Below are positions 17,415-26,613 of a stretch of 64,000 nt of DNA, piece by piece. Under the pieces are notes generated by a model that saw only the letters and a program-made list of their open reading frames with translations, was not told the origin of the DNA and made no database searches. This stretch comes from Alicycliphilus sp. UBA6560. GTDB lineage: Bacteria; Pseudomonadota; Gammaproteobacteria; Burkholderiales; Burkholderiaceae_C. Location of the stretch: the NCBI GenBank assembly GCA_002434305.1, contig DJJU01000004.1:1-64000 (forward strand). The letters run 5' to 3'. The position numbers and the translations under genes were made by a program. Position 1 is the stretch's first letter. Each line of letters starts with the position of its first letter.

Positions 17415-18560
17415 ATGGATTTCGCACGGGACTGGACCTGGCTGCACAGCGAAGCCCTGTGGGGCATGTCGGCCGCCAGCATGCTGCTGGCCGCCGCAGC
17501 CGCCATGGGCACCTATCTGCTGCTCACGCTGACGCTGCGCTGGGCGCAGCGGCGGGTGCGCCGGCACGACGAGGAGGGCGTGGCCCGGGGTGGGGCCGGC
17601 GGCCTGCTGGCCCAGCTGCTGGCCGGCACCAGCCAGCTGCTGATCGTGCTGGCGTCCGTACTGGTCGGCCTGGGTCTGCTGGATCTGCCGGACCGCTGGC
17701 ACGGCCGCGTGGGTCAGCTGTGGTTCCTGGCCGTGGCGGTGCAGATCGGCCTGTGGGGTTCGCGCGCCACCAGCGTGGCGGTGCAGCGCTACCGCCAGCA
17801 CCATGGCGTGGGCGCCACGGGCCAGGCCAGCGCCTCGGCCACGCTCATGTCCTGGGGTCTGCGCACGCTGCTGTGGGTCACGGTGCTGCTGGCCATTCTG
17901 TCCAACCTGGGGGTCAACATCACCGCCTTCATCGCCAGCCTGGGCGTGGGTGGTGTGGCGGTGGCGCTGGCGCTGCAGAACATCCTGGGCGACCTGTTCG
18001 CCTCCATGGCCATCGCCGTGGACAAGCCCTTCGAGGTGGGCGACTTCATCGTCGTGGGCGGCGTCGCCGGCACGGTGCAGCAAGTGGGCGTGAAGACCAC
18101 CCGCATCAAGGCACTCAGCGGCGAGCAGGTGGTGATGGGCAATACCGACCTGCTCAAGCAGACCATCAACAACTACCGCCTGATGCGCGAGCGGCGCATC
18201 GTGTTCAGCTTCGGCATCGCCCAGTCCACACCTGCGGACAAGGCCGAGCAAGTGTCGCGCACCGTGGCCGAGATCATCCGTGCCGTGCCGCAGGTGCGCT
18301 TCGACCGCGCGCACCTCAAGGGCTTCGGCGCCAGCTCGCTCGACTATGAGGTGGTCTACATCGTCGAGGACCCAGGCTTCAACGTGTACATGGACATCCA
18401 GCAGCGCATCAATCTGCAGCTGCTGGAGCGCCTGCGCGCCCTGGACGTGCAGCTGGCCGTGCCGGTCAGCCGCCTGCAGTTCAACAGTCCGCCGGCCGGC
18501 GCCCAGCAGGCCGACGTGCTGGCCCAGGCAGCGGTCGCAGGCGGCGCGGGCCGGGCATAA
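17415..18560 (+). CDS. MscS-family mechanosensitive ion channel
   Basis: The ATG at 17415 (MDFARDWTWLHSEALWG) gives 381 residues; an earlier start would add a polar stretch that overlaps the terminator region. Three to four TM helices are followed by the pore helix VGGVAVALALQNILGDLFAS and the beta-domain start VDKPFEVGDFIVVGGVAGTV, the core MscS signature. It opens under membrane tension in osmotic downshock. Isolated between two terminators. Confidence 0.92.
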   Translation: MDFARDWTWLHSEALWGMSAASMLLAAAAAMGTYLLLTLTLRWAQRRVRRHDEEGVARGGAGGLLAQLLAGTSQLLIVLASVLVGLGLLDLPDRWHGRVGQLWFLAVAVQIGLWGSRATSVAVQRYRQHHGVGATGQASASATLMSWGLRTLLWVTVLLAILSNLGVNITAFIASLGVGGVAVALALQNILGDLFASMAIAVDKPFEVGDFIVVGGVAGTVQQVGVKTTRIKALSGEQVVMGNTDLLKQTINNYRLMRERRIVFSFGIAQSTPADKAEQVSRTVAEIIRAVPQVRFDRAHLKGFGASSLDYEVVYIVEDPGFNVYMDIQQRINLQLLERLRALDVQLAVPVSRLQFNSPPAGAQQADVLAQAAVAGGAGRA

Positions 18561-18590
18561 AAAAACGCACGCCCGAAGGCGTGCGTTTCA
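18558..18590. terminator. bidirectional terminator between MscS and oxidoreductase genes
   Basis: The stem AAACGCACGCC (18563-18573) / GGCGTGCGTTT (18578-18588) has a CGAA loop. The A run at 18558-18565 supplies a U tract for minus-strand transcripts, and TTT follows on the plus strand. Confidence 0.88.
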
Positions 18591-18610
18591 GTGCAGGGTG
18601 GCCGGTCCGG

Positions 18611-21600
18611 TCAGGCGGTCACGCGCTGGGCCGTGGCCGGGACGGCAGCGCCACTGCGCCAACGATCCATCAGGGCGAACCACTTCTTGCGCGCGGCCGC
18701 CAGGTGGCGCTCCTTCACGTGGCCATAGCCGCGGATGTCTTCGGGAATGCGGGCGATCTCCACGGCCAGCGCCAGGCGCTCGGGAGCCAGGCCAGCCAGC
18801 AGCTCCTCGATGCAGGCGCGGTACTCCTGGATCAGCGTGCGCTCGGTGCGCCGTTCCTCGGTCTTGCCGAACGGATCCAACGCCGTGCCGCGCAGACCCT
18901 TGAGCTTGGCCAACAGGCCCATGCCGCGGCGCATCCACTCGCCATAGGACTGTTTGATGGGCTCGCCCCGGTCGTTCTTCTTCAGCGCGAAGCTGGGCGG
19001 TGCCAGGTGGTGGACGATTTTGTAGTCCCCCTCGAACATGCCCTCGATGCGCGCCGTGAAGGCCGGGTCGGTGTGCAGGCGAGCCACCTCGTACTCGTCC
19101 TTGTAGGCCATCAGCTTGAACAGGTAACGCGCCACCGCCTCGGTCAGACGCGTCGAGCCCTGGCTGGCGCGGCCCTCGGCCGCCTGCACCTTCTCGACGA
19201 AGGCGCGGTACTCGGCCGCATAGGCGGCGTTCTGGTAGCCGGTGAGGAACTCCACGCGCTTGGCCAGCATCTCGGCCAGGCCGGGCTTCTTCACGAACTC
19301 GATCACCTGCGTGGTGGCCAGCAGCGCCTGCACCTGCTGCGGCTCGTGCGCCAGGCGGCGGCCCCACTCGAAGGCGGCCTGGTTGTTGGCCACCTGCACG
19401 CCATTGAGCTCCATGGCGCGCATCAGCGCGGCGTGGCTCAAGGGAATGCGGCCCTTCTGCCAGGCGTAGCCCAGCATCAGCGGGTTGGTGTAGATGCTGT
19501 CGCCCAGCAGCTGCGTGGCCGCGCGCTCGGCGTCGATCACGCCCAGCAGCGCCTGGCCCACGGTCTGGCCGATGGCCGCCTCGCAGCTGCCGGCCGGGAA
19601 CTGCCAGTCCGGGTTGTGCACGAAGGCTGCCGCCGGCGTGCCGCTGGTGTTCAGCGCCACGAAGGTGCGGCCCGGCTGCATCGATGCCAGCGTGACCTTG
19701 TTGGCGGCGACGATGGGGTCGCAGCCGATGATCAGGTCGGCCTTGGCCGTGTCCACCTTGGTGGTGTAGATGGCCTCGGGGCGGTTGGCGATCTGCACGT
19801 GGCTCCAGGTGGCCCCGCCCTTTTGCGCCAGGCCGGCCGCGTCCTGCGTGATGACGCCCTTGCCCTCCAAGTGCGCGGCCATGCCCAGCAGCGAGCCGAT
19901 GGTGATCACGCCCGTGCCGCCCACGCCGGCCACCACGATGCCCCAGGCCTCTTCGGCCACCGGCAGCGCCGGCTCAGGGATAGGCGGCAGGCTGGCCAGG
20001 TCGCCCTTCTTTTCCTTCTTGGGTTTCTTCAGTTGCCCGCCTTCGACGGTCACGAAGCTGGGGCAAAAGCCCTTCACGCAGGAATAGTCCTTGTTGCAGG
20101 TGCTCTGGTTGATGCGGCGCTTGCGGCCGAACTCGGTCTCCACCGGCTCCACCGACAGGCAGTTCGATTGCACCGAGCAGTCGCCGCAGCCCTCGCACAC
20201 CAGCTCGTTGATGACCACCGTCTTGGCCGGCGTGGCCAGCTTGCCGCGCTTCCTGCGCCGGCGTTTTTCCGTGGCGCAGGTCTGGTCGTAGATCAGCGCC
20301 GTGCAGCCAGGGGTGTCGCGCAGCTCGCGCTGGATGCGGTCCAGCTCGTCGCGGTGGAAGACCTCGATGCCGGCCGGCAGGTCGTTCAGCAGCTCGGGGC
20401 GGCCATCGCGGGAGCTGCCGGCGGCGTGGGTGCGGCCCTGGTACTTGGCCGGCTCGTCGGTCACCACCACCAGCTTGGCCACGCCTTCGGCGCGCAGGCT
20501 GTGCGCGATCTGCGCCACCGAATGGCCTTCCGGACGCTCGCCCACCTGCTGACCGCCCGTCATGGCCACAGCGTCGTTGTAGAGGATCTTGTAGGTGATG
20601 TTGGTGCCCGCGGCGATGGACTGGCGAATCGCCAGCAGGCCGCTGTGGAAGTACGTGCCGTCGCCCAGGTTGGCGAACACGTGCTTGTCCTTGGTGAAGG
20701 GCGCCTGGCCGACCCAGGTCACGCCCTCGCCACCCATCTGCGTGAAGGTGCTGGTGCTGCGATCAGGCATCCAGTTGGCCATGTAGTGGCAGCCGATGCC
20801 GGCCACGGCGCGCGAACCCTCGGGCACGCGGGTGCTGGTGTTGTGCGGGCAGCCGCTGCAGAACCACGGCGTGCGCTCGCCCGTCTGCACGGTCTGCGCG
20901 GCCAGGCCCTGCTCGCGCGCGTCGATGACCGACAGGCGCTCGTTCATGCGCGCCACGACGTGCTCCGGCACGCCCAGCTTGGTCAGGCGCCGGGCGATGG
21001 CGCGGGCGATCAGTGCCGGCGTCAGATCGGCCTTGGGGCGCAGCAGCCAGTTCTGGCTGGGGTTGGGCATGCCCCACTCGCCGCCGGAATGGTCGCCTTC
21101 GACCTCGTCGAACTTGCCCAGCACGTTGGGACGCACGTCGGCGCGCCAGTTGTACAGCTGCTCCTTGAGCTGGTATTCGATGACCTGGCGCTTTTCCTCC
21201 ACCACCAGGATCTCCTGCAGCCCCTCGGCGAAGCCGCGCGTGATGTTGGCCTCCAGTGGCCAGACCACGTTGACCTTGTGCACGCGGATGCCCAGCTCGC
21301 GGCAGGTGTCATCGTCCAGACCCAGGTCAACCAGCGCCTGGCGCATGTCGTTGTAGGCCTTGCCGCTCGCGATCAGGCCGAAGCGGTCGCGTGCGCCGCT
21401 TTCGATCACGTTGTAGTTGAGCTTGTTGGCGCGTACGTACGCAAGAGCCGCATACCACTTGTAGTCCATCAGACGCGCCTCCTGCTCCAGCGGCGCGTCG
21501 GGCCAGCGGATGTGCAGGCCGCCGGGCGGCATGGCGAAATCCTCGGGCAGCACGATCTGCACGCGGTCCGGGTCCACCGAGACGCTGGCGCTCGACTCCA

Positions 21601-22249
21601 CCACCTCCTGGATGGTCTTCATGCCCGACCACAGGCCGGAGAAGCGGCTCATGGCGAAGGCGTGCAGACCCATGTCCAGGATCTCCTGCACGCTGCTGGG
21701 GAAGAACACCGGCAGGCCGCAGGCCTTGAAGATGTGGTCGCTTTGGTGCGCGGCCGTGCTGCTCTTGCTGATGTGGTCGTCGCCGGCCACCGCGATCACG
21801 CCGCCGTGGCGCGCCGTGCCGGCCATGTTGGCGTGCTTGAACACGTCGCCGCTGCGGTCCACGCCCGGGCCCTTGCCATACCAGATGCCGAAGACGCCGT
21901 CGTACTTCTTGCTGTCCGGGTAGATGTCCAGCTGCTGCGTGCCCCACACGGCGGTGGCGGCCAGCTCCTCGTTCACGCCAGGCTGGAAGACCACGTGCTG
22001 CTCGGCCAGGTGCTTGCGCGCGGCCCATAGCGCCTGATCGTAGTTGCCCAGGGGCGAGCCGCGGTAGCCGCTGATGAAGCCGGCGGTGTTCAGGCCCGCG
22101 GCCGCGTCGCGCTGGCGCTGCAGCATGGGCAGGCGCACCAGGGCCTGCGTGCCGCTCATGAAGGCGCGGCCGTGCTCCAGGGTGTATTTGTCTTCTAGGG
22201 TGACAGTCTCGAGCGCGCGGCGCACGTGCTCAGGCAGGGGGGCGTTCAT
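18611..22249 (-). CDS. indolepyruvate:ferredoxin oxidoreductase, fused alpha-beta type
   Basis: The ATG at 22249, preceded by GGAGA, gives 1212 residues. In order: an N-terminal thiamine-type PYR domain (TAGFISGYRGSPLGNYD), the TPP-binding domain (WFCSGCPHNTS near 463, then the LGDGTYFHSG motif), a 4Fe-4S segment near 686 (CEGCGDC, later CNKDYSCVKGFCPSF), the gamma-like domain (GVGGTGVITIGSLL near 775) and a long C-terminal domain (DUF6537-like). It decarboxylates aryl- or branched 2-oxo acids to acyl-CoA, reducing ferredoxin. In archaea and clostridia these functions are on separate chains; the single chain is the proteobacterial form. The divergent Lrp regulator suggests amino-acid control. 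Confidence 0.93.
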   Translation of the reverse strand: MNAPLPEHVRRALETVTLEDKYTLEHGRAFMSGTQALVRLPMLQRQRDAAAGLNTAGFISGYRGSPLGNYDQALWAARKHLAEQHVVFQPGVNEELAATAVWGTQQLDIYPDSKKYDGVFGIWYGKGPGVDRSGDVFKHANMAGTARHGGVIAVAGDDHISKSSTAAHQSDHIFKACGLPVFFPSSVQEILDMGLHAFAMSRFSGLWSGMKTIQEVVESSASVSVDPDRVQIVLPEDFAMPPGGLHIRWPDAPLEQEARLMDYKWYAALAYVRANKLNYNVIESGARDRFGLIASGKAYNDMRQALVDLGLDDDTCRELGIRVHKVNVVWPLEANITRGFAEGLQEILVVEEKRQVIEYQLKEQLYNWRADVRPNVLGKFDEVEGDHSGGEWGMPNPSQNWLLRPKADLTPALIARAIARRLTKLGVPEHVVARMNERLSVIDAREQGLAAQTVQTGERTPWFCSGCPHNTSTRVPEGSRAVAGIGCHYMANWMPDRSTSTFTQMGGEGVTWVGQAPFTKDKHVFANLGDGTYFHSGLLAIRQSIAAGTNITYKILYNDAVAMTGGQQVGERPEGHSVAQIAHSLRAEGVAKLVVVTDEPAKYQGRTHAAGSSRDGRPELLNDLPAGIEVFHRDELDRIQRELRDTPGCTALIYDQTCATEKRRRRKRGKLATPAKTVVINELVCEGCGDCSVQSNCLSVEPVETEFGRKRRINQSTCNKDYSCVKGFCPSFVTVEGGQLKKPKKEKKGDLASLPPIPEPALPVAEEAWGIVVAGVGGTGVITIGSLLGMAAHLEGKGVITQDAAGLAQKGGATWSHVQIANRPEAIYTTKVDTAKADLIIGCDPIVAANKVTLASMQPGRTFVALNTSGTPAAAFVHNPDWQFPAGSCEAAIGQTVGQALLGVIDAERAATQLLGDSIYTNPLMLGYAWQKGRIPLSHAALMRAMELNGVQVANNQAAFEWGRRLAHEPQQVQALLATTQVIEFVKKPGLAEMLAKRVEFLTGYQNAAYAAEYRAFVEKVQAAEGRASQGSTRLTEAVARYLFKLMAYKDEYEVARLHTDPAFTARIEGMFEGDYKIVHHLAPPSFALKKNDRGEPIKQSYGEWMRRGMGLLAKLKGLRGTALDPFGKTEERRTERTLIQEYRACIEELLAGLAPERLALAVEIARIPEDIRGYGHVKERHLAAARKKWFALMDRWRSGAAVPATAQRVTA

Positions 22250-22302
22250 GGCGTTGTCTCCGTGGGGTGTGGCGTGTCCCTGGGGTGGCGGGCACGGCCG
22301 TG

Positions 22303-22320
22303 CATGGCCGATCGGCCATG
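22303..22320. promoter_or_regulatory. perfect 18-bp palindrome, candidate operator
   Basis: CATGGCCGATCGGCCATG (22303-22320) is perfectly self-complementary and lies in the 168-bp divergent spacer, 54 nt before the oxidoreductase start and 98 nt before the regulator start. The position suits an operator. Lrp-family sites are usually AT-richer, so the binding protein is not certain. Confidence 0.5.
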
Positions 22321-22417
22321 AGAAGGGCAGTGTATGCGCGGCGGGCAGATATGTCTTTGCGTTCTTTGCCGCGTTAACCCTGATGCAAGAAAGATTCTTT
22401 CTAAAAACAATGAAAAA

Positions 22418-22900
22418 ATGGAAACACTGGATCGCTACGACATTGCTATCCTGCAGGAGCTGCAGCAGGAGGCGCGCCTCACGAACACCGAGCTGGCCCA
22501 GCGCGTGGGCCTGTCGGCCGCGCCGTGCTGGCGGCGCGTGCGTGCGCTGGAGGAGGCCGGCTACATTCGCGGCTACCGCGCCGAGATCGACCGCCACAAG
22601 ATCGGTCTGGGCGTGCTGGCCTTCGTGCGGCTGGACGCGGAGCGCAGCCGCGGCGACCTGACCCGCGCCATGGAGGAGGCCATTGCCCGCATCCCCGAGG
22701 TGGTGTCGTGCCACTACATCAGCGGCACGGGCACCTTCGAGCTGCAGGTGGTGGCGCGCGACCTGGACAGTTTTTCGCAGTTCGCCCGCACCGTGCTGCT
22801 GAACCTGCCCAACGTGAAGGACATGCACACCAGCTTCTCGCTGGGCGAGGTCAAGGCCGGCGGGGCGCTGCCGCTGGCGCACCTGGGCGGCGCGCGCTGA
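22418..22900 (+). CDS. Lrp/AsnC family transcriptional regulator
   Basis: The ATG at 22418 gives 160 residues: METLDRYDIAILQELQQEAR, then the winged helix with RLTNTELAQRVGLSAAPCWR, and the C-terminal RAM domain with EVVSCHYISGTGTFELQVV. Lrp-type proteins bind amino acids and commonly control the divergent neighbour, here the oxidoreductase that degrades amino-acid-derived 2-oxo acids. The ribosome-binding site is poor (AAAAACAATGAAAAA), so expression may be low. A repeat copy follows the stop. Confidence 0.93.
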   Translation: METLDRYDIAILQELQQEARLTNTELAQRVGLSAAPCWRRVRALEEAGYIRGYRAEIDRHKIGLGVLAFVRLDAERSRGDLTRAMEEAIARIPEVVSCHYISGTGTFELQVVARDLDSFSQFARTVLLNLPNVKDMHTSFSLGEVKAGGALPLAHLGGAR

Positions 22901-22906
22901 CTACCA

Positions 22907-22956
22907 TTTTGATAGCTGCCAGCGCTTGATTGGAAAGGGTTTGAACCCGATTTGGC
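22907..22956 (+). repeat. intergenic repeat, copy D
   Basis: TTTTGATAGCTGCCAGCGCT lies between the convergent Lrp and DUF2868 genes, 6 nt after the Lrp stop. Confidence 0.85.
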
Positions 22957-22963
22957 TGCATTT

Positions 22964-24922
22964 TCAGTGCGGCGGCAGACTGCGCCGCAGCACGCCGCGC
23001 AGCACGGTCTGCAGCAGCGCCTGCAGCGCGCCCTGATCGCCGCCGGGCTGCAGTGCTGCGTGCAGCGCGTCCCAGTGCGCGGCGATGGCGCCCGTGACCT
23101 CGGCGCGCCAGCGCCCGGCCAACAGCTCGCCCTGGGCGGGCGCCAAGCGGGCCTGGTGGGCACTGACCAGGTAGAGCAGGCAGGCCACCTCGGCCATGTG
23201 GCGCAGCACCTCGTCGCTTTCCTGCCTCTTCTTCAGACCGCGGCGCCCCCAGGCCGCGGCCGCGCCCAGCAGGGCGCCCAGGGCCGTGCCGGCGCCCAGC
23301 GTAATGCCGCCCAGGCCCAGGTCCAGCACCGCGCCGGCCTTGGCGCCGGCGGCCGCGCCGGCCGACGAGCCCAGCGCCACGAAGGCGCCGTCGCCCCAGC
23401 GCCCGGCGGCCTCGGCGTGCGGGGCGGGGCTTGCAGGCTCGGCCGGCGGCGTGTCCACCTGGCCGTGCAGGCGGCCCAGCGCGGCGGCCAGCTGGCGTAG
23501 CTGGTCGGGGTAGCGCTCGGCCTGCTCGGGCCGGGCGGCCAGCGCCGCGCCGGCGCGCAGGTGGCTGGCCAGCAAGGCCAGGGCCTGGGCAAAGCGGTCT
23601 TCGTTGTGGCGCTCCCAGGCCTGGCGCAGGCGCTGCAGGGCGTCCTGGTGCGCTGGCAGCAGGGGCGCCAGGCGGTCGAACAGCGCCGGCTCCAGCACCC
23701 AGCTGGCGGCCCAGTCGTCCCAGCGCAGGGCCGGCGAAGGCGCTTCCCGCCAGGCGGGCGGGCGCGGCGCCTGCGCATCGGCACCGGCCAGCACGGCGTC
23801 CACCGGCTGCTGGGCGGCGGCGCCCGCGGGCTCGGCCCAGTGCAGCCGGTCGCCTGCCGGGTCGCTGGCATCCTGGCCGGCCAGGATGGTCTGCAGCGCC
23901 TGTGTCTGGGGCGCGCTCAGGCCCACCAGGCCCAGCACCACATCGCGCGGCAGGCGCGCCGCCAGGCTCTGCAGGGCGCGGCCCCGCGGGTCCAGCGCCA
24001 GGCGGCGCGCCAGCTGCGCCTCGCGCCAGCGTGCCCAGGCGGCCAGCCCCAGCCGCGGCAGCACCACGACCAGGGCCAGCAGCCCGACGTACATCCACAC
24101 CCAGCGCTGGCCGGCGGCGCCTTCGCCGGCGAAATTCTGCGTGGCCTGGATCTCCTGCAGCGAAAACGGCTCCAGGCCGAACAGCGCCGTCAGCGGCAAA
24201 AATAGCACGCGCACCAGGGCGTGCACCGCTCCGGCGTCCATGAAGGTGCTCTCCCAGCCGAACTGGTAGCGCACGACCAGGCCGCGCAGCAGCAGCGACA
24301 GGGCGATGCCGCCGGCCCAGGCGGCGGCCGAGAGGTGCAGCACGCGCGCCACGCGCTGCGTGAACAGGCCGCCGGTGTGGGCGAACCAGGGGCCGTAGAA
24401 CTGCTCGCCCACCTGCGCCGCCAGCGCCCGCTGGCCGCCCTGGCGCGGTGTTCGCGCGCGTAGCCACCGGCGCAGCGCCAGCGCCCAGCGGGCCGGCGCG
24501 GTGCGTCTCAGGCCGGCGCGCACGGCCAGCAGCGCATAGGTGGCCAGGTTCCAGCCCAGCACGGCCAGCAGCGGCAGCGACAGCAGGTCCACGCGGTGGG
24601 CGTTGGCGATGCGGTCGGTGACCAGCCCCAGCAGCAGGGCGAGGGCCGGCAAGGCCCCGGCCAGCCAGGCCAGGCCGGTGCCGTGGTGCAGCGCGGCCAC
24701 GCCGGGGCTGCGCTCCGCGGCGCGCTGCACCACGGCGCCGGCCCAGCCGGCGGCGACGTCGGCCGCGCCCACGCGCTGCACGCCGCGCCCGCGCGCCGCG
24801 GCGATGGCGCCGCGCAGCGCCTCCTGGCGCTCGGGCTCGGAGACCAGCACGCCCTGGCGGTCGGCGTGCTCGATGGCATCGGCCAGCAGCACGGTGCGCA
24901 GCAGGCGCTCGTCTACCTGCAT
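22964..24922 (-). CDS. DUF2868 membrane protein with DUF3482-like C-terminus
   Basis: The 652-residue protein starts MQVDERLLRTVLLADAIEHAD and has at least four TM helices before residue 300. The motifs LLLRGLVVRYQFGWESTFMD and WVWMYVGLLALVVVLPRLG identify DUF2868. In related genomes this protein is followed by a separate GTPase ending in DUF3482. Here no such gene follows; instead residues of about 450-650 resemble the DUF3482 tail (helical bundle, then a glycine zipper with GLGGITLGAGTALGALLGAA). No GxxxxGKS P-loop exists. Fusion with loss of the G domain is my inference. Function is unknown. Confidence 0.8.
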   Translation of the reverse strand: MQVDERLLRTVLLADAIEHADRQGVLVSEPERQEALRGAIAAARGRGVQRVGAADVAAGWAGAVVQRAAERSPGVAALHHGTGLAWLAGALPALALLLGLVTDRIANAHRVDLLSLPLLAVLGWNLATYALLAVRAGLRRTAPARWALALRRWLRARTPRQGGQRALAAQVGEQFYGPWFAHTGGLFTQRVARVLHLSAAAWAGGIALSLLLRGLVVRYQFGWESTFMDAGAVHALVRVLFLPLTALFGLEPFSLQEIQATQNFAGEGAAGQRWVWMYVGLLALVVVLPRLGLAAWARWREAQLARRLALDPRGRALQSLAARLPRDVVLGLVGLSAPQTQALQTILAGQDASDPAGDRLHWAEPAGAAAQQPVDAVLAGADAQAPRPPAWREAPSPALRWDDWAASWVLEPALFDRLAPLLPAHQDALQRLRQAWERHNEDRFAQALALLASHLRAGAALAARPEQAERYPDQLRQLAAALGRLHGQVDTPPAEPASPAPHAEAAGRWGDGAFVALGSSAGAAAGAKAGAVLDLGLGGITLGAGTALGALLGAAAAWGRRGLKKRQESDEVLRHMAEVACLLYLVSAHQARLAPAQGELLAGRWRAEVTGAIAAHWDALHAALQPGGDQGALQALLQTVLRGVLRRSLPPH

Positions 24923-24960
24923 GCGGCCTCACGCGGTGAGGGGCGGGCCGGGCGCTTCAT

Positions 24961-25010
24961 ATTTAATAGCTGCTCGCGCTTGCTACGTAAGGGCTAGAGG
25001 CCGATTCGGC
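24961..25010 (+). repeat. intergenic repeat, copy E
   Basis: ATTTAATAGCTGCTCGCGCT through GGGCTAGAGGCCGATT ends three bases before the mltA stop codon (25013-25015 on the minus strand). Confidence 0.85.
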
Positions 25011-25012
25011 CA

Positions 25013-26158
25013 TTATCTGGGCCACAGGGCCCACAGCCGCAGGTTCTGTTTCAGCCTGCCGGCCACGTCGCCGGCCTGCTCGCCCCAGCCGGTGAAGAAG
25101 TCCGCGCGCACGGCGCCGACGATGGCGCTGCCCGTGTCCTGCGCCAGCACCAGGCGCGACAGCTGCGCCGTGGGCCCGCTGGAGGCCAGCCACACCGGCG
25201 TGCCGTAGGGGATGCTGAGGCGGTCCACGGCGATGGAGCGTCCGGGCGTGAGCGGCACGCCTTGCGCGCCGCGCGGGCCGAAGGCGGCGTCCAGCCCGTC
25301 CAGAGGCTCCTCGCGGAAGAACACGTAGCGCGGGTTGGACCACAGCATCTCCTGCACGCGCTGCGGGTTGGCCTGCGTCCAGGCGCTGATGCCCGGCCAG
25401 GTGGCGTCGCGCACCAGGCCCTGGTCCAGCAGCCAGCGGCCCACACTCTTGTAGGGCTGGTCGTTGGTGCCGGCAAAGGCCACGCGCACCATGCGTGTGC
25501 TGCCATCGGGCTCGCGCACGGCCAGCCGGCCCGAGCCCTGGATGTGCAGCACCATGGCCTGCACCGGGTCACGCACCCAGGCGATGGCCCGGCCGGCCAG
25601 CTGCGCGCGTGCCTCGGGCAGGGTGTCGATCTGCTGGCGCGTGTACCAGGGCCGGCGCGTGGCCAGGTCCGCCGGCGGGCGGTACAGGGGCACATCGAAG
25701 CCGTTGCCGGGCTGGCGCGCGGCCTCCAGGTAGGGCTCGAAGTAGCCGGTCAGTAGGCCGTCGGTGGCGCCCTCCAGCGACTCGACGCGGTAGGGCTGCA
25801 GGCGCTCGACCATCCAGGCGCGCTGCTCCTCGGCGCTGGCGATCGACAGCCGGCGCACGTCGCCGCACAGGGGGACGAAGGCCGGGGCCGGGCGCTCGCA
25901 GCTGCGCAGCCAGGCGTTCCAGGCCTCGTGCAGCGCGTCGGCGTCAAAGCCCGGCAGCTCGCTCCAGGCCACCGGCACCCAGCGGCTCTTGTTCGGGGCG
26001 GGCTGGCCGGTCAGCGGGCCGGTGGGAGCGGGTGCCGGCGCGGGCGTGGCGGCCGGCGGCGCGGCAGGCAGGGGCGCGCGCGTGGAGCAGGCGGCAAACA
26101 GGGCCGCGGCCAGCAGGGGGGCCAGCAGGCGCAGCAGGCGGGACGTTGACGTCGTCAA
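25013..26158 (-). CDS. mltA: membrane-bound lytic murein transglycosylase A
   Basis: The 381-residue lipoprotein has a lipobox at LFAACS after an N-terminal hydrophobic stretch, then a Pro/Ala linker. The MltA domain shows GLLTGYFEPYLEAARQPG, and the C-terminal 3D domain has LVLAQDTGSAIVGAVRADFF with the catalytic aspartate motif. It cleaves the glycan strands of peptidoglycan from the outer membrane. Its stop abuts a repeat copy. A small divergent membrane-protein gene lies upstream. Confidence 0.95.
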   Translation of the reverse strand: MTTSTSRLLRLLAPLLAAALFAACSTRAPLPAAPPAATPAPAPAPTGPLTGQPAPNKSRWVPVAWSELPGFDADALHEAWNAWLRSCERPAPAFVPLCGDVRRLSIASAEEQRAWMVERLQPYRVESLEGATDGLLTGYFEPYLEAARQPGNGFDVPLYRPPADLATRRPWYTRQQIDTLPEARAQLAGRAIAWVRDPVQAMVLHIQGSGRLAVREPDGSTRMVRVAFAGTNDQPYKSVGRWLLDQGLVRDATWPGISAWTQANPQRVQEMLWSNPRYVFFREEPLDGLDAAFGPRGAQGVPLTPGRSIAVDRLSIPYGTPVWLASSGPTAQLSRLVLAQDTGSAIVGAVRADFFTGWGEQAGDVAGRLKQNLRLWALWPR

Positions 26159-26263
26159 GAATTCAGCTCCGGTAGGATCGCCCGCTGGTGTGGCGCAGGC
26201 GTCGCTTTTCGTCTGGTTTGTTTGGTTGAGTCATTTCGCCCGGCGACGGGCTCGGGTCGAGAC

Positions 26264-26416
26264 ATGGGGCTGATTTTGCTTGAAGCACTGCTGGCGTTGG
26301 CAATCCTGCTGGCCATCGTGTGGTGGACGATGTTTTCCGGCAGAAAGGGCGGAGAGCTGCACGTGCCGCCACCCGAGGACGACAAGCCTCCTTCGCCCGA
26401 GGCACCGCGCGACTGA
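26264..26416 (+). CDS. small single-helix membrane protein (hypothetical)
   Basis: The ATG at 26264 gives a 50-residue protein: a hydrophobic helix (GLILLEALLALAILLAIVWW) followed by TMFSGRKGGELHVPPPEDD and a Pro/Asp tail. A TTG start at 26222 would add 14 polar residues. I think I recall similar proteins in Comamonadaceae, but cannot verify it. The N-in, short-tail form resembles small inner-membrane regulators; no function is known. It is divergent from mltA and upstream of an OmpA-type gene. Confidence 0.6.
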   Translation: MGLILLEALLALAILLAIVWWTMFSGRKGGELHVPPPEDDKPPSPEAPRD

Positions 26417-26613
26417 ACGAAAGAAGAAAGCAGGCGGCGGCGAGACTTGGGGTAAGGCCGCTTGACAGTTGTTTGCGCCGCCGGCTGGCGTGCTGTCCGC
26501 CGTCCTACAGAACACGCTTCCCAGGCTGGTTACGCTCCCCGAGCGGGTCTGCGGCACGGGCTCCTGAAGCCGCGCCGCCCCCTCAGTGTCTTCCACGCGA
26601 AAAGGAGCTTCCC

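Noticed and set aside
18581..22030. Open frame of 1149 codons on the plus strand opposite the oxidoreductase gene
   Set aside because: It mirrors a real, highly conserved gene. Its product is His/Ala/Gly/Leu-rich without any family motif, the usual effect of high GC on the antisense strand.
26462..26613. Strong promoter for the OmpA-type gene based on TTGACA at 26462
   Set aside because: No acceptable -10 hexamer lies 16-18 bp downstream, so only the -35 match is noted.
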